Positions 25,516-33,944 of a DNA stretch of 36,690 nt are shown here, piece by piece. Numbering within the stretch: the first letter of the stretch is position 1; the number at the start of each line of letters is the position of its first letter. The DNA lies in assembly GCA_021851715.1 (NCBI GenBank), contig JAJZCR010000032.1, forward strand, positions 1 to 36,690, given 5' to 3'. The position numbers and the translations under genes were made by a program. The notes beneath the pieces are model-generated. The model was not told the DNA's origin. It saw only the letters and a program-made list of their open reading frames with translations, and did no database searches. This DNA is from Planctomycetota bacterium. GTDB taxonomy: Bacteria > Planctomycetota > Phycisphaerae > WQYP01.

Positions 25516-26943
25516 ATGCAAGGGGATAAAATATCTGAAAAATCGCTGGCGCAGCGATCGGTACTGGTGGTTGGCGGGGGCTTGGCGGGTCTGGCCGCTG
25601 CCGTAGCTCTGGAATCAGTTGGTGTGCGCGTTACGCTGCTGGAGGCTCGCCGCAGCCTGGGCGGCCGGGCCAGTTCATTTGAGGATGCCCGGAGCGGGGA
25701 AATTCTCGATAATTGCCAGCACGTGCTGCTGGGTTGCTGCACCAATTTAATCAATCTCTATGCGCGGCTGGGGGTGGCCAAAAAAATTCGCTACGCGTCC
25801 ACCGTTCATTTTCTCGATCCGGCCGGGAAACGCTTTGATCTGTGGGCTACCCCCGGCTTACCGGCTCCTTTGCACTTAGGGCCCGCCATGGCGACTTTTT
25901 CCGCCCTTACGCCGACGGAACGGGCCGCCTTGGTCCAGGCGATGCTGGCTATGCTGCGCCTGGGGCGCCGTGGCCGCGAAGAACTGGAGAGCCAGCCGTT
26001 TGGCCAGTGGCTGCGGCAGATGGATCAACCGCCACGGCTCGTGCAGCGTTTTTACGACCCGGTGCTGATCAGTGCCCTTAATGAGCAAACCGCTGCGGTT
26101 GGCAGTAAGTACGCCATTCAGGTATTTCAGGACGCCATGCTCGTCAACCGCACGGGTTACGTGCTGGGGCTGCCGGCATGTCCGCTGGCGGAACTTTACG
26201 CCCGGCCACCTTGCAGGGATGTTCGGTTGGGGGCCCGCGTGGAGGAAATCATCTTTGACGCCGGTCGCGCCGTGGGAGTTGCCCTGCAAACAGGCCAGAA
26301 ACTCACTGCAGACGCCATTGTGCTGGCTGCCAACTATCACGCGGTTTTGCGTTGGGTGCCCGAGGCGATGCTGGTCTGCGATGCGCGGTTTACGGGCATA
26401 AATCGTCTGGAGAGCGTACCCATTCTGGGCGCTCATCTCTGGTTTGATCAACCGGTAATGACCCTATCACACGCGGCCCTGATGGAAGGGCCTTTACAGT
26501 GGCTTTTCCGCAAGGATGATTCAGGCCGGGTTCTGCATGGGGTAATCAGTGCCGCACGCGATTGGGTCCATGTGCCGCATCAGCAATGTCTGGAGTTGTT
26601 TAAGACTCAGATCAAGGCACTTTTTCCGCACGCGGCCGGTGCCCGATTGCAAAAAGGCGTGATTGTCATTGAAAAACGCGCCACCTTTTCACCCCGTCCG
26701 GGTGTGGACGCGCTAAGGCCTGCACAGGGGCCGTCACCGGGCGGAATTGCCAATTTGTTTTTAGCTGGCGATTATACCCGTACTGACTGGCCCGCGACGA
26801 TGGAAGGCGCGGTGCGCAGCGGCTACCTGGCTGCCCATGCCGTGCTGCGGCCATGGTTGCCTTCTAAGAAGCAATGCCCCGAGTTTTTGATGCCGGATCT
26901 TTCCGTGGAATATCCGGCCGAGCTACTGGCTGAAAACTGCTGA
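25516..26943 (+). CDS. hpnE: Hydroxysqualene dehydroxylase HpnE (FAD-dependent)
   Basis: HpnE reduces hydroxysqualene to squalene. The 475 residues open with the FAD-binding Rossmann motif VVGGGLAGLAAAVALE (about 17-32), then LLEARRSLGGRASSF and NCQHVLLGCCTN. The C-terminal FAD motif is LFLAGDYTRTDWPATMEGAV, typical of the amine-oxidase/phytoene-desaturase superfamily. GAGGTGAT at 25499-25506 lies about nine bases before the ATG. The gene is 67 bp downstream of hpnD. Context separates it from carotenoid desaturases: it completes the hpnCDE set. Confidence 0.93.
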   Translation: MQGDKISEKSLAQRSVLVVGGGLAGLAAAVALESVGVRVTLLEARRSLGGRASSFEDARSGEILDNCQHVLLGCCTNLINLYARLGVAKKIRYASTVHFLDPAGKRFDLWATPGLPAPLHLGPAMATFSALTPTERAALVQAMLAMLRLGRRGREELESQPFGQWLRQMDQPPRLVQRFYDPVLISALNEQTAAVGSKYAIQVFQDAMLVNRTGYVLGLPACPLAELYARPPCRDVRLGARVEEIIFDAGRAVGVALQTGQKLTADAIVLAANYHAVLRWVPEAMLVCDARFTGINRLESVPILGAHLWFDQPVMTLSHAALMEGPLQWLFRKDDSGRVLHGVISAARDWVHVPHQQCLELFKTQIKALFPHAAGARLQKGVIVIEKRATFSPRPGVDALRPAQGPSPGGIANLFLAGDYTRTDWPATMEGAVRSGYLAAHAVLRPWLPSKKQCPEFLMPDLSVEYPAELLAENC

Positions 26944-27015
26944 TGGCACCCGTGCGATCGGTACTGATGAAGGGCCGGCGGGAAAACCTCTGGCGGACTC
27001 TGGTGAACAAAATAA

Positions 27016-27513
27016 GTGGACCACACGACTATGATTGAATCGACGCAGTCGGAAAATTGCGCACCTTCCAAGACTAAATTAACTCTGGGCGTGGTGCTTA
27101 TTGCCCTGTTATCGCTGGTGTTGGCCGCCATTACACTGGCCACCGGTCTTGAGTTGCTATTGGATCCGCATGGCTGGATACTGCATCTCAGTTTGACGTG
27201 GCTGAATCGGCTGGGTTTTATTCCACATGTGGCTGGTGGTGCCTTGCCTGGCAAATTCGTTCTATTTTGGGCCATGATTATGTACACAATTATATTTCTG
27301 CTGGAAGGCGGAGGCATGTTGCTTGGGCAGGCGTGGGCCGAATATCTGGTGCTGGTGGAACTCGCACTGCTGTTGCCGCCGGAAATAGTGGAAAATTGTG
27401 AGCATACGGACTGGCTGCGGCTGCTGACGCTGATATTCAATCTGTTTATTTTCGTCTATCTGGGCTATCGCCGCTGGCAGAGCTTCTGGCTGAGAAAGCG
27501 GGCGCTTCCATAG
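27016..27513 (+). CDS. DUF2127-like integral membrane protein
   Basis: 165 residues with four predicted membrane helices: about 24-48, 82-104, 108-127 and 136-154. The ending LLLPPEIVENCEHTDWLRLL followed by NLFIFVYLGYRRW resembles the DUF2127 family, whose function is unknown. The chosen GTG has GGTGA nine bases upstream; an ATG five codons later is possible. It lies 72 bp after hpnE and may be co-transcribed with the squalene genes, though I know of no functional link. Confidence 0.72.
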   Translation: MDHTTMIESTQSENCAPSKTKLTLGVVLIALLSLVLAAITLATGLELLLDPHGWILHLSLTWLNRLGFIPHVAGGALPGKFVLFWAMIMYTIIFLLEGGGMLLGQAWAEYLVLVELALLLPPEIVENCEHTDWLRLLTLIFNLFIFVYLGYRRWQSFWLRKRALP

Positions 27514-27721
27514 GGTCGGCGGTGTGGTGCCCAGGCTGAACGCCTGCTGCGTGACGGCAATCGGCGGAACGGCACGATTGAAAGCCACCTGCTGACGGGT
27601 TCGCACACGTGTGGTGCCAGTCCGGATGTTTTTTATGTTGAGATTCGTGCTGGGTGCATCTGGTACCGCCCGCTAACTCTGCGATCGTTCGCTGGCCATG
27701 GAGAGCCTTCCACGCGATTTT

Positions 27722-28819
27722 TTAGCTACCGACACCGACTCGGGTGCCGCACTGCGGTACCGGCTCTCCGCGTTGATACCGGCTGATGGTGATGCCGGAA
27801 TTGGACGCGCTGCTTTTGAGATCGCAGGCATGAGCCTGGGCACCCAGATCGAAGTCCGATTCTACCAGGTTTTGGATTTCCAGCATTTCCGCCTGGTTCA
27901 ACAGTTTGCCATCACACGCTGAGGCAAATTCCCGCAGATCCGCTTCGGTGCTGATGTTCGGTTCGATGCTTGCTACGTTAGGCCAGCTGAGCAACCACTT
28001 GATGGCCAGTTGGCCCATGGTGCAGCCATGGCTTTTTTGAATGTGCCGGAGCATTTCCACTTTTTTCAATCCGTAGACCAGCCAGTTACGATCGCGGAAC
28101 TTACGATGGTCATCAAAGGTGCTGTCCAGAGTATAGATATCCTGCAAAATGCCGGAACTGTGCGGTACCCGGCTGATGACACCTCCTGTGGCGGCCTGGT
28201 CCATGAGTTCGCAAAATTCACGGCCGGGATGCTGCTCCAGCATGTTAAAAACCGTTTGTACCACCGCAGCCTGCCATTGTTGAATGGCAATTACCCCTTC
28301 TTCCCGCCATCCGATGGCCGGTCCCAGTGCCACCCCCCAATACCGAATTTTGCCGGCCCGCTTTAGATTTTCCAGTGTTTCCACCAGTTCATCATTCATT
28401 TGATGCAGCTTGAGATTATGGGCTTGCCAGAGATCCAGGTAGTCGGTCTTGAGTCGGCGCAGCGATTCTTCCAAGGCCTTGGCCAGAAAGGCGGGCGAAA
28501 AGTCCTGCTTGCGCTCACGATGGGCACCCGTTGCCCCCTCATCAGAATAGAAGTCGTAGCCGAATTTGGTGGATAGAATAATTTTATCGCGACCGGCGTA
28601 GGAGATGGTATCCGTCATCATTTTTTCAGCCCGGCCATTGTCGTAGGCGTCGCCGGTGTCAAAAAATGTAACACCCAGATCAAAGGCCAGGTTTTGCAGC
28701 CGAATGCCCTCGGGCTCTTCCGCCGCCGTCTTACCCCACATGCTGCTGCCGAAAATAAAATTCCCGAAGGCCAGTTCAGATACCTCCAGGTGTGTGCCTT
28801 TGATTCGCCGATATCGCAT
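27722..28819 (-). CDS. Aldo/keto reductase
   Basis: A 365-residue NADPH-dependent TIM-barrel reductase. The catalytic tetrad is Asp54 and Tyr59 in TFFDTGDAYDNG, Lys85 in ILSTKFG and His134 in LWQAHNLKLH. GKIRYWGVALG matches the fifth strand, and the late SIEPNIS lies near the cofactor phosphate site. It follows the YghZ/YhdN style of AKR rather than classical aldose reductase. A tail of ~40 residues after DFDLGAQ has no family match. AAGGA precedes the ATG by 11 bases. The substrate is not predictable. It is separated by 180 bp from the glycan operon, so it probably has its own promoter. Confidence 0.92.
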   Translation of the reverse strand: MRYRRIKGTHLEVSELAFGNFIFGSSMWGKTAAEEPEGIRLQNLAFDLGVTFFDTGDAYDNGRAEKMMTDTISYAGRDKIILSTKFGYDFYSDEGATGAHRERKQDFSPAFLAKALEESLRRLKTDYLDLWQAHNLKLHQMNDELVETLENLKRAGKIRYWGVALGPAIGWREEGVIAIQQWQAAVVQTVFNMLEQHPGREFCELMDQAATGGVISRVPHSSGILQDIYTLDSTFDDHRKFRDRNWLVYGLKKVEMLRHIQKSHGCTMGQLAIKWLLSWPNVASIEPNISTEADLREFASACDGKLLNQAEMLEIQNLVESDFDLGAQAHACDLKSSASNSGITISRYQRGEPVPQCGTRVGVGS

Positions 28820-28871
28820 GACTAATCATTCCTTTCAAAGAGCTTACACCCTGCCACTTTACTCATGGTGT

Positions 28872-28899
28872 ATTCTAGCAGTTCACCAAAATTATTGAA
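28872..28899 (-). promoter_or_regulatory. Candidate promoter for the aldo/keto reductase gene
   Basis: On the minus strand TAGAAT (28877-28872) is preceded by a 16-bp spacer and TTCAAT (28899-28894). The -10 matches five of six consensus bases and the -35 three. It lies 52 bp upstream of the ATG. The position is right for an independent transcript after the end of the glycan operon. Confidence 0.35.
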
Positions 28900-28999
28900 C
28901 CAGACGGCGGCTTCCGGTGCTGGAGTGACATGCAACATGGTGTGGGGCCGCGTGAACACTACAGCCTTGGTTACCGCTGGCTGTCAATCGTGGTCCCCG

Positions 29000-29770
29000 T
29001 CAACGCTTTCTCGCCGACTGCGCACTGGCAGCGGCAACTCCGTTGTGAGGCTCTGGCGCAAATGGAACCAGGAGTATTCCCTTATCGCGTATCGCCTGGC
29101 GGATGCGTGGATCGCACAGGGTGTTAACCTCCAGCAGGCGCTGGGCGGCATAACCAGAGTTTAAGGAACTGTCCAAACCGGGGTGGCAGCTCATCTCGGT
29201 GATACCGGGTTGCAGTTGATCCAGCATCTTGAGTAGATTGGCCACAGACACGTTTTCGGGTTTGGATTCGAAATTCTCATCCCAGCCAAAAAAATCGCCC
29301 CAGAATCGCACCACCGCGCTATCGCCGCGCAAAACGACGCCCATGGCGTCAGCCAGCGCCCGCATCACAGGTTTCACGGAACTGTGCTGGTGGACGTGCT
29401 GATGCGAATCCAGATGGGTGGGGTTGTTACCGGTGAGTTTTACAAAGGCGTCCACCTGGCGGTAAATTTCATCACGCACCGCCATTGGATGATGCAGCGG
29501 CACCACCTCTACGGTCTGCACCCATTCGCCGGCACGGTATTCCCACTCTCCAAGCTCCACATGCAAGCCGAGGCTGAAAGATGGATCGTCACCGGCATAT
29601 TGCGCCGCCGCCGCCGCCGCGGGTGCCCGTACCATCAGGCTGGCACTGGTCAGGATACCAGCCTGCCGACATTGAATAATGCCGCGATTGGTTGCTGGGC
29701 TTAAGCCAAAATCATCGGCATTGAAGATCAGCCTTCTTGGTAAATCAGTCGCGGAAGAGGATTTCAACAT
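29000..29770 (-). CDS. ChbG/YdjC/HpnK-family carbohydrate deacetylase
   Basis: 256 residues. The family removes acetyl groups from N-acetylated sugars with a divalent metal and a polysaccharide-deacetylase-like barrel. Visible motifs are IFNADDFGLSPATNRGI (Asp19-Asp20), GLHVELGE (His70) and THLDSHQHVHQH (119-129), which supply metal ligands and catalytic residues; a late EMSCHPG also fits. Members include ChbG (chitooligosaccharides) and HpnK, which acts on a GlcNAc-hopanoid. Its ATG overlaps the preceding glycosyltransferase stop by seven bases, so it is the last gene of the six-gene operon and probably deacetylates a sugar added by an enzyme of that operon. It starts about 2 kb beyond the end of the hpnCDE genes. 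Confidence 0.87.
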   Translation of the reverse strand: MLKSSSATDLPRRLIFNADDFGLSPATNRGIIQCRQAGILTSASLMVRAPAAAAAAQYAGDDPSFSLGLHVELGEWEYRAGEWVQTVEVVPLHHPMAVRDEIYRQVDAFVKLTGNNPTHLDSHQHVHQHSSVKPVMRALADAMGVVLRGDSAVVRFWGDFFGWDENFESKPENVSVANLLKMLDQLQPGITEMSCHPGLDSSLNSGYAAQRLLEVNTLCDPRIRQAIRDKGILLVPFAPEPHNGVAAASAQSARKR

Positions 29771-30936
29771 CCTAATTGCCCCAACACATTTGTAAGTACT
29801 TTTTCAGCGGCGAAATATTCGACAGCGATCTCATGGGCCGTCCGGCAGTTGCCAGGATAATCCTTTTGAATAGCATCAACGGCCGCCAGAATATCGTCCA
29901 TGGTTTGAAATGAAAAGAGTCCTCGCCCGGTAGGCAAATGATGGCTGAAGCCCGTTTCCTGATTAATCACCGGTCGTCCTGCCGCCAGATAACAGGCGCT
30001 GCGGTCGCTGAACCATCCACTTTTCAGACGAATGTTCTGGTCTTTGGCTACGCTGAACTCGCCTCGTGATTGGCGAATGTACTGATTGTAACGCTCCATG
30101 TCCCGGGAGATATGCACCGGATCCGCCAGGTGCCAGCGATTCGTCTGGAGTCGGTGACGGGTGGGTGTATCCACGCCGACGGCCAATTCAAACCTGTCCG
30201 ATCGCCGTTGTGGCAGATCAATGAATTTCAGAAATTCCCGATCTTTCGACCAGTAATAGGTCTCGCCTTGGAACACAATGTCTCGTCCCACGTTTTTCCA
30301 GGTGGCAATGGTGTTGTAGGCGGCTTCGGGCATCGGCGGCAGAGGTTGCCAAAAATCCAGGAGCACCGGCTGGCGCGTGGGCCGCCATTGATAACGCCCG
30401 ACCGGAAGAAGGCAATCCGGACCGCCCAGATTTTCTCCATAGGTAAAATGATGGGTGTGTTGATCGAGCGCGGCAATGGTATTTTTGTCACCTTGAGCAA
30501 TTTGAATCTGGGAGACCACTGGATCCGTTTCCAGATATACACGAACGGGACATCGCAGGTGTTCTTCCCGCAGCTCTTGTGCTCCCGTGACGTTAATCAT
30601 GACATCTGCGGTGGCATAGAGTTCCGCAATCTGGGCTTCGGTGCCGCCATAGCATTGGCCGCCTTCATAATGGCCGCGGAAGGCCCAGCGGTCCTCAAAG
30701 CCGTGGGCTTTTAGTATTGGGGCAACGGTGTCGATATTTTGCCGGGCGTCGGGCGAAGAATCACCCAGGTTGGGATTGTAGATCCAGCGGGCGGAATCCT
30801 CCACGTAGTAGGGATCATATCCCAGTTTGCGCAGCCCCAGCAGGAAATGCAGAAATTGATACGTGACACCCGCCAGAGGATACCAGAAAAGAATGCCGAA
30901 GACAATAATTTTAGGACGAGCGGTTCGCGACAACAT
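29764..30936 (-). CDS. CgeB-like glycosyltransferase (GT-B type)
   Basis: A 390-residue protein with the features of CgeB/GT4-type glycosyltransferases: IIVFGILFWYPLAGVTYQFL at the N-terminus, as in a Rossmann-like GT-B half, and SGWFSDRSACYLAAGRPVI followed by NQETGFS, the C-terminal donor-site region. VFQGETYYWSKDREFLKFID resembles the linker before the second half. Donor and acceptor are unknown. GGAG lies four bases before the ATG. The gene overlaps the upstream acyltransferase by 26 bases and the downstream deacetylase by seven, both hallmarks of coupled translation. The call is by pattern; a non-glycosyltransferase role is less likely. Confidence 0.78.
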   Translation of the reverse strand: MLSRTARPKIIVFGILFWYPLAGVTYQFLHFLLGLRKLGYDPYYVEDSARWIYNPNLGDSSPDARQNIDTVAPILKAHGFEDRWAFRGHYEGGQCYGGTEAQIAELYATADVMINVTGAQELREEHLRCPVRVYLETDPVVSQIQIAQGDKNTIAALDQHTHHFTYGENLGGPDCLLPVGRYQWRPTRQPVLLDFWQPLPPMPEAAYNTIATWKNVGRDIVFQGETYYWSKDREFLKFIDLPQRRSDRFELAVGVDTPTRHRLQTNRWHLADPVHISRDMERYNQYIRQSRGEFSVAKDQNIRLKSGWFSDRSACYLAAGRPVINQETGFSHHLPTGRGLFSFQTMDDILAAVDAIQKDYPGNCRTAHEIAVEYFAAEKVLTNVLGQLGC

Positions 30937-31513
30937 GATTCTCCTTATTCAGGGTGCGGATTAACCGGGCTGGATTGCCGGCGGCAATCGTATAGGGAGG
31001 CACATCCGTATCGACTACGGAACGCGCTCCAATAACCGCACCTTCGCCGATATGCACGCCGGGAAGTATACAACAATCAAATCCCACCCATGCATTATTG
31101 CCGATCACCACCGGACGCGGTGCCAGCGGGGCAAACACTTCTGGTTTACGGCAGGTGGCAAATATCTCCAGCATTCGCCGGCGCTGGGAAGCGTCCGTTG
31201 AAGCGCGAAAATTATCCATGATGACCACGTTCCAGGATATGAGGCAATGGGTGCCGATGACGACGCTTTGATCGGCAATCAGCCACAATCCATTCAGCAG
31301 CGTATAGGCACCAACCCTGAATTGGGCCTCCGGTCCCATATCAAACATGCAGATATAGGCGGAACTGTTGGTTCCAAACACAATGCCGGTCGGGCGGGTG
31401 CTGCGGTACAAATGAAAGCTATACGTGGTTTCAATATGCGCACCCGCGTCCAATTGCACGTTTTCCGGGATGGTACCGGGATGCCAGTCGCCGGCGATGG
31501 TGCGGGCAGTCAT
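30911..31513 (-). CDS. Left-handed beta-helix acyltransferase-like protein, catalytic His replaced
   Basis: 200 residues with hexapeptide repeats (VVIGTHCLISWNVVIMD and VVIGNNAWVGFDCCILPG) ending AAGNPARLIR, as in the maltose/galactoside O-acetyltransferase group. It aligns along its length with the upstream gene's product. Where that protein has the family His (SDFHPL), this one has NFRAST, so the general base is Arg. It may be inactive, have a different mechanism, or act as a partner to its paralogue. The frame extends 47 codons upstream, but the ATG at 31513 overlaps the previous stop (ATGA), so I choose it. Confidence 0.82.
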   Translation of the reverse strand: MTARTIAGDWHPGTIPENVQLDAGAHIETTYSFHLYRSTRPTGIVFGTNSSAYICMFDMGPEAQFRVGAYTLLNGLWLIADQSVVIGTHCLISWNVVIMDNFRASTDASQRRRMLEIFATCRKPEVFAPLAPRPVVIGNNAWVGFDCCILPGVHIGEGAVIGARSVVDTDVPPYTIAAGNPARLIRTLNKENHVVANRSS

Positions 31514-32085
31514 GGAGCCTCCATGGGGCGTGCCGGATTGCCGGCGACCTGTGTGCCCGCGGGAACATCGCGTGTGACCACGCTGCCCGGCCCGATCCAC
31601 GCGCCGCGGCCCACATGCACGCCTTTGAAGATCGTGACATTCGGACCGATCCACACATCATCTTCTATGATCACCGCTACGCTTTCCACAGGCGGGCGGG
31701 CCTGGTCGCTGCCGGCAGGCGAACAGGCCACGGCATCGGCAATACGCTGGGCGGGTGCCAGTGGGTGAAAATCACTATCGGCAATGACCGTGTTCCAGCC
31801 TATCAGGACATAATTGCCGATGGAGATGGACAATTCGCACATCAACACGGCTGCGGTAAAGCAGCAATAATCCCCGATGCGAATCCGGCCGCCGGGACCG
31901 ACGGAGAATTGTACGCTGTCCATCGTGGCATTGGCACCGATGACCAAGGCTTGGGGAAGCTGGCCGCGAAATCGGCGAAAAGAGGAACCGCCGTGAATGC
32001 GGGTGTTCTGGCCCGTGCACACGCCTGCCGGCAGTGGGCCGTGATCCCACACGGCCATTGACGCTGCTGGTTCGATATCACTCAT
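31510..32085 (-). CDS. Left-handed beta-helix O-acyltransferase (maltose acetyltransferase-like)
   Basis: 191 residues of hexapeptide-repeat acyltransferase, probably transferring acetyl from acetyl-CoA to a sugar hydroxyl. The repeats include IRIGDYCCFTAAVLM and ISIGNYVLIGWNTVIAD, then ADSDFHPLAPAQR, whose His is the expected catalytic base, and IIEDDVWIGPNVTIFKGVHVG, then SVVTRDVPAG and AGNPAR. Its start overlaps the ABC transporter stop (ATGA) and its stop overlaps the next, related acyltransferase (ATGA). Location suggests it decorates the glycan made or exported by its neighbours. Confidence 0.86.
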   Translation of the reverse strand: MSDIEPAASMAVWDHGPLPAGVCTGQNTRIHGGSSFRRFRGQLPQALVIGANATMDSVQFSVGPGGRIRIGDYCCFTAAVLMCELSISIGNYVLIGWNTVIADSDFHPLAPAQRIADAVACSPAGSDQARPPVESVAVIIEDDVWIGPNVTIFKGVHVGRGAWIGPGSVVTRDVPAGTQVAGNPARPMEAP

Positions 32086-33944
32086 AAAACCTCCGCAGCC
32101 GTGCGATGCGGCTGGCTTTGCAGGTCGTATAGATGGCGATACAGGCCCTCCATTGCCAGCAGTTGCTCGTGGGTGCCGCTTTGTATGACCTGGCCCTGCT
32201 GCAACACAACAATGTGATCCATGTAGCGCACCGTGTGCAGGTGATGGGCGATGACAATGGTGGTGCGGCCGGCCATTAATCGCTTGAGGGCCGCAAGCAG
32301 ATCTGCTTCAGTTTGCGCATCCAGACCGGTCGTGGGTTCATCAAGGACTATAATTTTGGCATCTTTTAAAAACGCTCTGGCCAGGGACAGCCGCTGACGC
32401 TGGCCGCCGGAAAGCATCACTCCGCGTTCACCGATGGGGGTGTCAAAGCCCTGCGGCATGGCCTGAATAAAGTCCCATGCTCCGGCGTGGCGGGCGGCGG
32501 CGTGGAGTTGCTCCGGGGTGGCGTCCGGACGCGAATAGGCGATATTTTCGCCGATGCTGGCGTCAAAGAGCACGGGTTCCTGGGGCACGATGGCAATCTG
32601 TCGGCGCAGGGATTCTATCGTGATTTTCCGCAGGTCGCACCCGTCCAGCAGGATCTGGCCCGCAGTCGGATCATAAAACCGGACGATCAGACTGGCCATG
32701 GTCGTTTTTCCCGCTCCGGATGGTCCGACCATTGCCACCGATGAACCGGCGGGAATAGTCAGATTCACATCGCGCAGGGTGCTTTGATCCGCTCGGTATC
32801 CGAAATTGACACGATCAAATTCTATTGTTCCGGCAACCGGAGACCCCAGCGGGCGTGCGGCGGGCGAGTTACGTATGACTGGCTCCTTATCCAGAATTTC
32901 AAACACGCGATGGGCACCGGCTACCGCGCCCTGGATGGAAGATGCCGTATAGGAAAGCGTTTCCAGCGGCTTAAAAAGCATCGCCGTGTAACTCACCATC
33001 AGCACAATATCGCCAGGAGTCAATTCACCGTGAATAACCCGCTGGGCGGTCATCCAGATCACCGCGGCGGTACCGCCGGCAAAGAGCACCGCCACGCCGC
33101 TTTGACCGGCGGTTTGCAGCAGTGTCAGTCGCAAATTGGCTCTCAGGCTTTCATTGGCCTGCCGGGCAAAGCGATTGGCTTCATAGTTTTCACGGCCAAA
33201 CGCCTGTACGGCGCGAATGCCCGCGAGTGTTTGCTCCACACGGGTGCTGACGCGGCTTTCATTTTCATGCACGCGTGTGGAGAGATCCGTCGTGGGTTTC
33301 TCCAGTTGCCGCACCAGTATCAGCAGCAGGCTTCCAATCACCAGCGCCACCACGCCGATGCTCCAGTCCTGGCCGACCATCACCACGGCAATACCCGCCA
33401 GGGTCAAAGCCGAGGATATCGCCGGCACCAGGCCCGCGTTGAAAAGTGACTGCACAGAATACGTATCCCAGGTGATGCGGTAAAGCGAATCGCCAACGGT
33501 GGTGGCATCGTGAAACGCCGGTGGCTGCCTCTGGATATGTTCAAACACGCGGCATCGCAATTTGAAGACCATACGCAGGCCAGACGATATCAGCAGCCAC
33601 GTGCTTAACACCGTCACGGCGGCACCGGCCAGACTGATAAGCAGCAAAGCGGCGCACAGCAGGATAATCAGCCCCATTTTATGGTCGCCAATGGGCAACG
33701 CATGGCTGGTAAACTTCAGCGTGGAGACAATGAATCCGGGTGGCGGTCCCTTGACGGTCAGGGCATCGACGATGAATTTGAGCGGCCACGGCTGCAAAAG
33801 ACCCAGGCCGGACCCTAATAGCATCAGGCCCATGCCCAGAGTGCTTTGCCAGATTTCTCCCTCCATGCACAGGGACAGGAGCCTGGCCGCGGTACGAAAT
33901 GCGCCGGGGCGGGCCACACGGGCTGGGTCCACGGAAGGGTCCAT
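32082..33944 (-). CDS. ABC exporter, MsbA-like fused membrane and ATPase domains
   Basis: 620 residues, a half-transporter that should work as a homodimer in the inner membrane. The N-terminal ~340 have about six membrane helices (for example MGLMLLGSGLGLLQPW, IILLCAALLLISLAGA and GVVALVIGSLLLILV). The ATPase follows: Walker A GPSGAGKTT, Q-loop AIVPQEPVLFD, signature LSGGQRQRLSLARA, Walker B KIIVLDEPT and H-loop IAHHLHTVRY. All catalytic residues are intact. Such exporters flip lipids, lipid A, or lipid-linked sugars. It lies between the GH-GT2 fusion (sharing one base, TGATG) and the acyltransferases, so its cargo is probably the glycan or glycolipid of this operon. This is an inference from context. 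Confidence 0.93.
   Translation of the reverse strand: MDPSVDPARVARPGAFRTAARLLSLCMEGEIWQSTLGMGLMLLGSGLGLLQPWPLKFIVDALTVKGPPPGFIVSTLKFTSHALPIGDHKMGLIILLCAALLLISLAGAAVTVLSTWLLISSGLRMVFKLRCRVFEHIQRQPPAFHDATTVGDSLYRITWDTYSVQSLFNAGLVPAISSALTLAGIAVVMVGQDWSIGVVALVIGSLLLILVRQLEKPTTDLSTRVHENESRVSTRVEQTLAGIRAVQAFGRENYEANRFARQANESLRANLRLTLLQTAGQSGVAVLFAGGTAAVIWMTAQRVIHGELTPGDIVLMVSYTAMLFKPLETLSYTASSIQGAVAGAHRVFEILDKEPVIRNSPAARPLGSPVAGTIEFDRVNFGYRADQSTLRDVNLTIPAGSSVAMVGPSGAGKTTMASLIVRFYDPTAGQILLDGCDLRKITIESLRRQIAIVPQEPVLFDASIGENIAYSRPDATPEQLHAAARHAGAWDFIQAMPQGFDTPIGERGVMLSGGQRQRLSLARAFLKDAKIIVLDEPTTGLDAQTEADLLAALKRLMAGRTTIVIAHHLHTVRYMDHIVVLQQGQVIQSGTHEQLLAMEGLYRHLYDLQSQPHRTAAEVL

Noticed and set aside
31514..31654. 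47-codon upstream extension of the second acyltransferase
   Set aside because: It lies inside the preceding acyltransferase gene. The ATG at 31513 overlaps the previous stop in the same ATGA manner as its neighbour and begins the family-like region.
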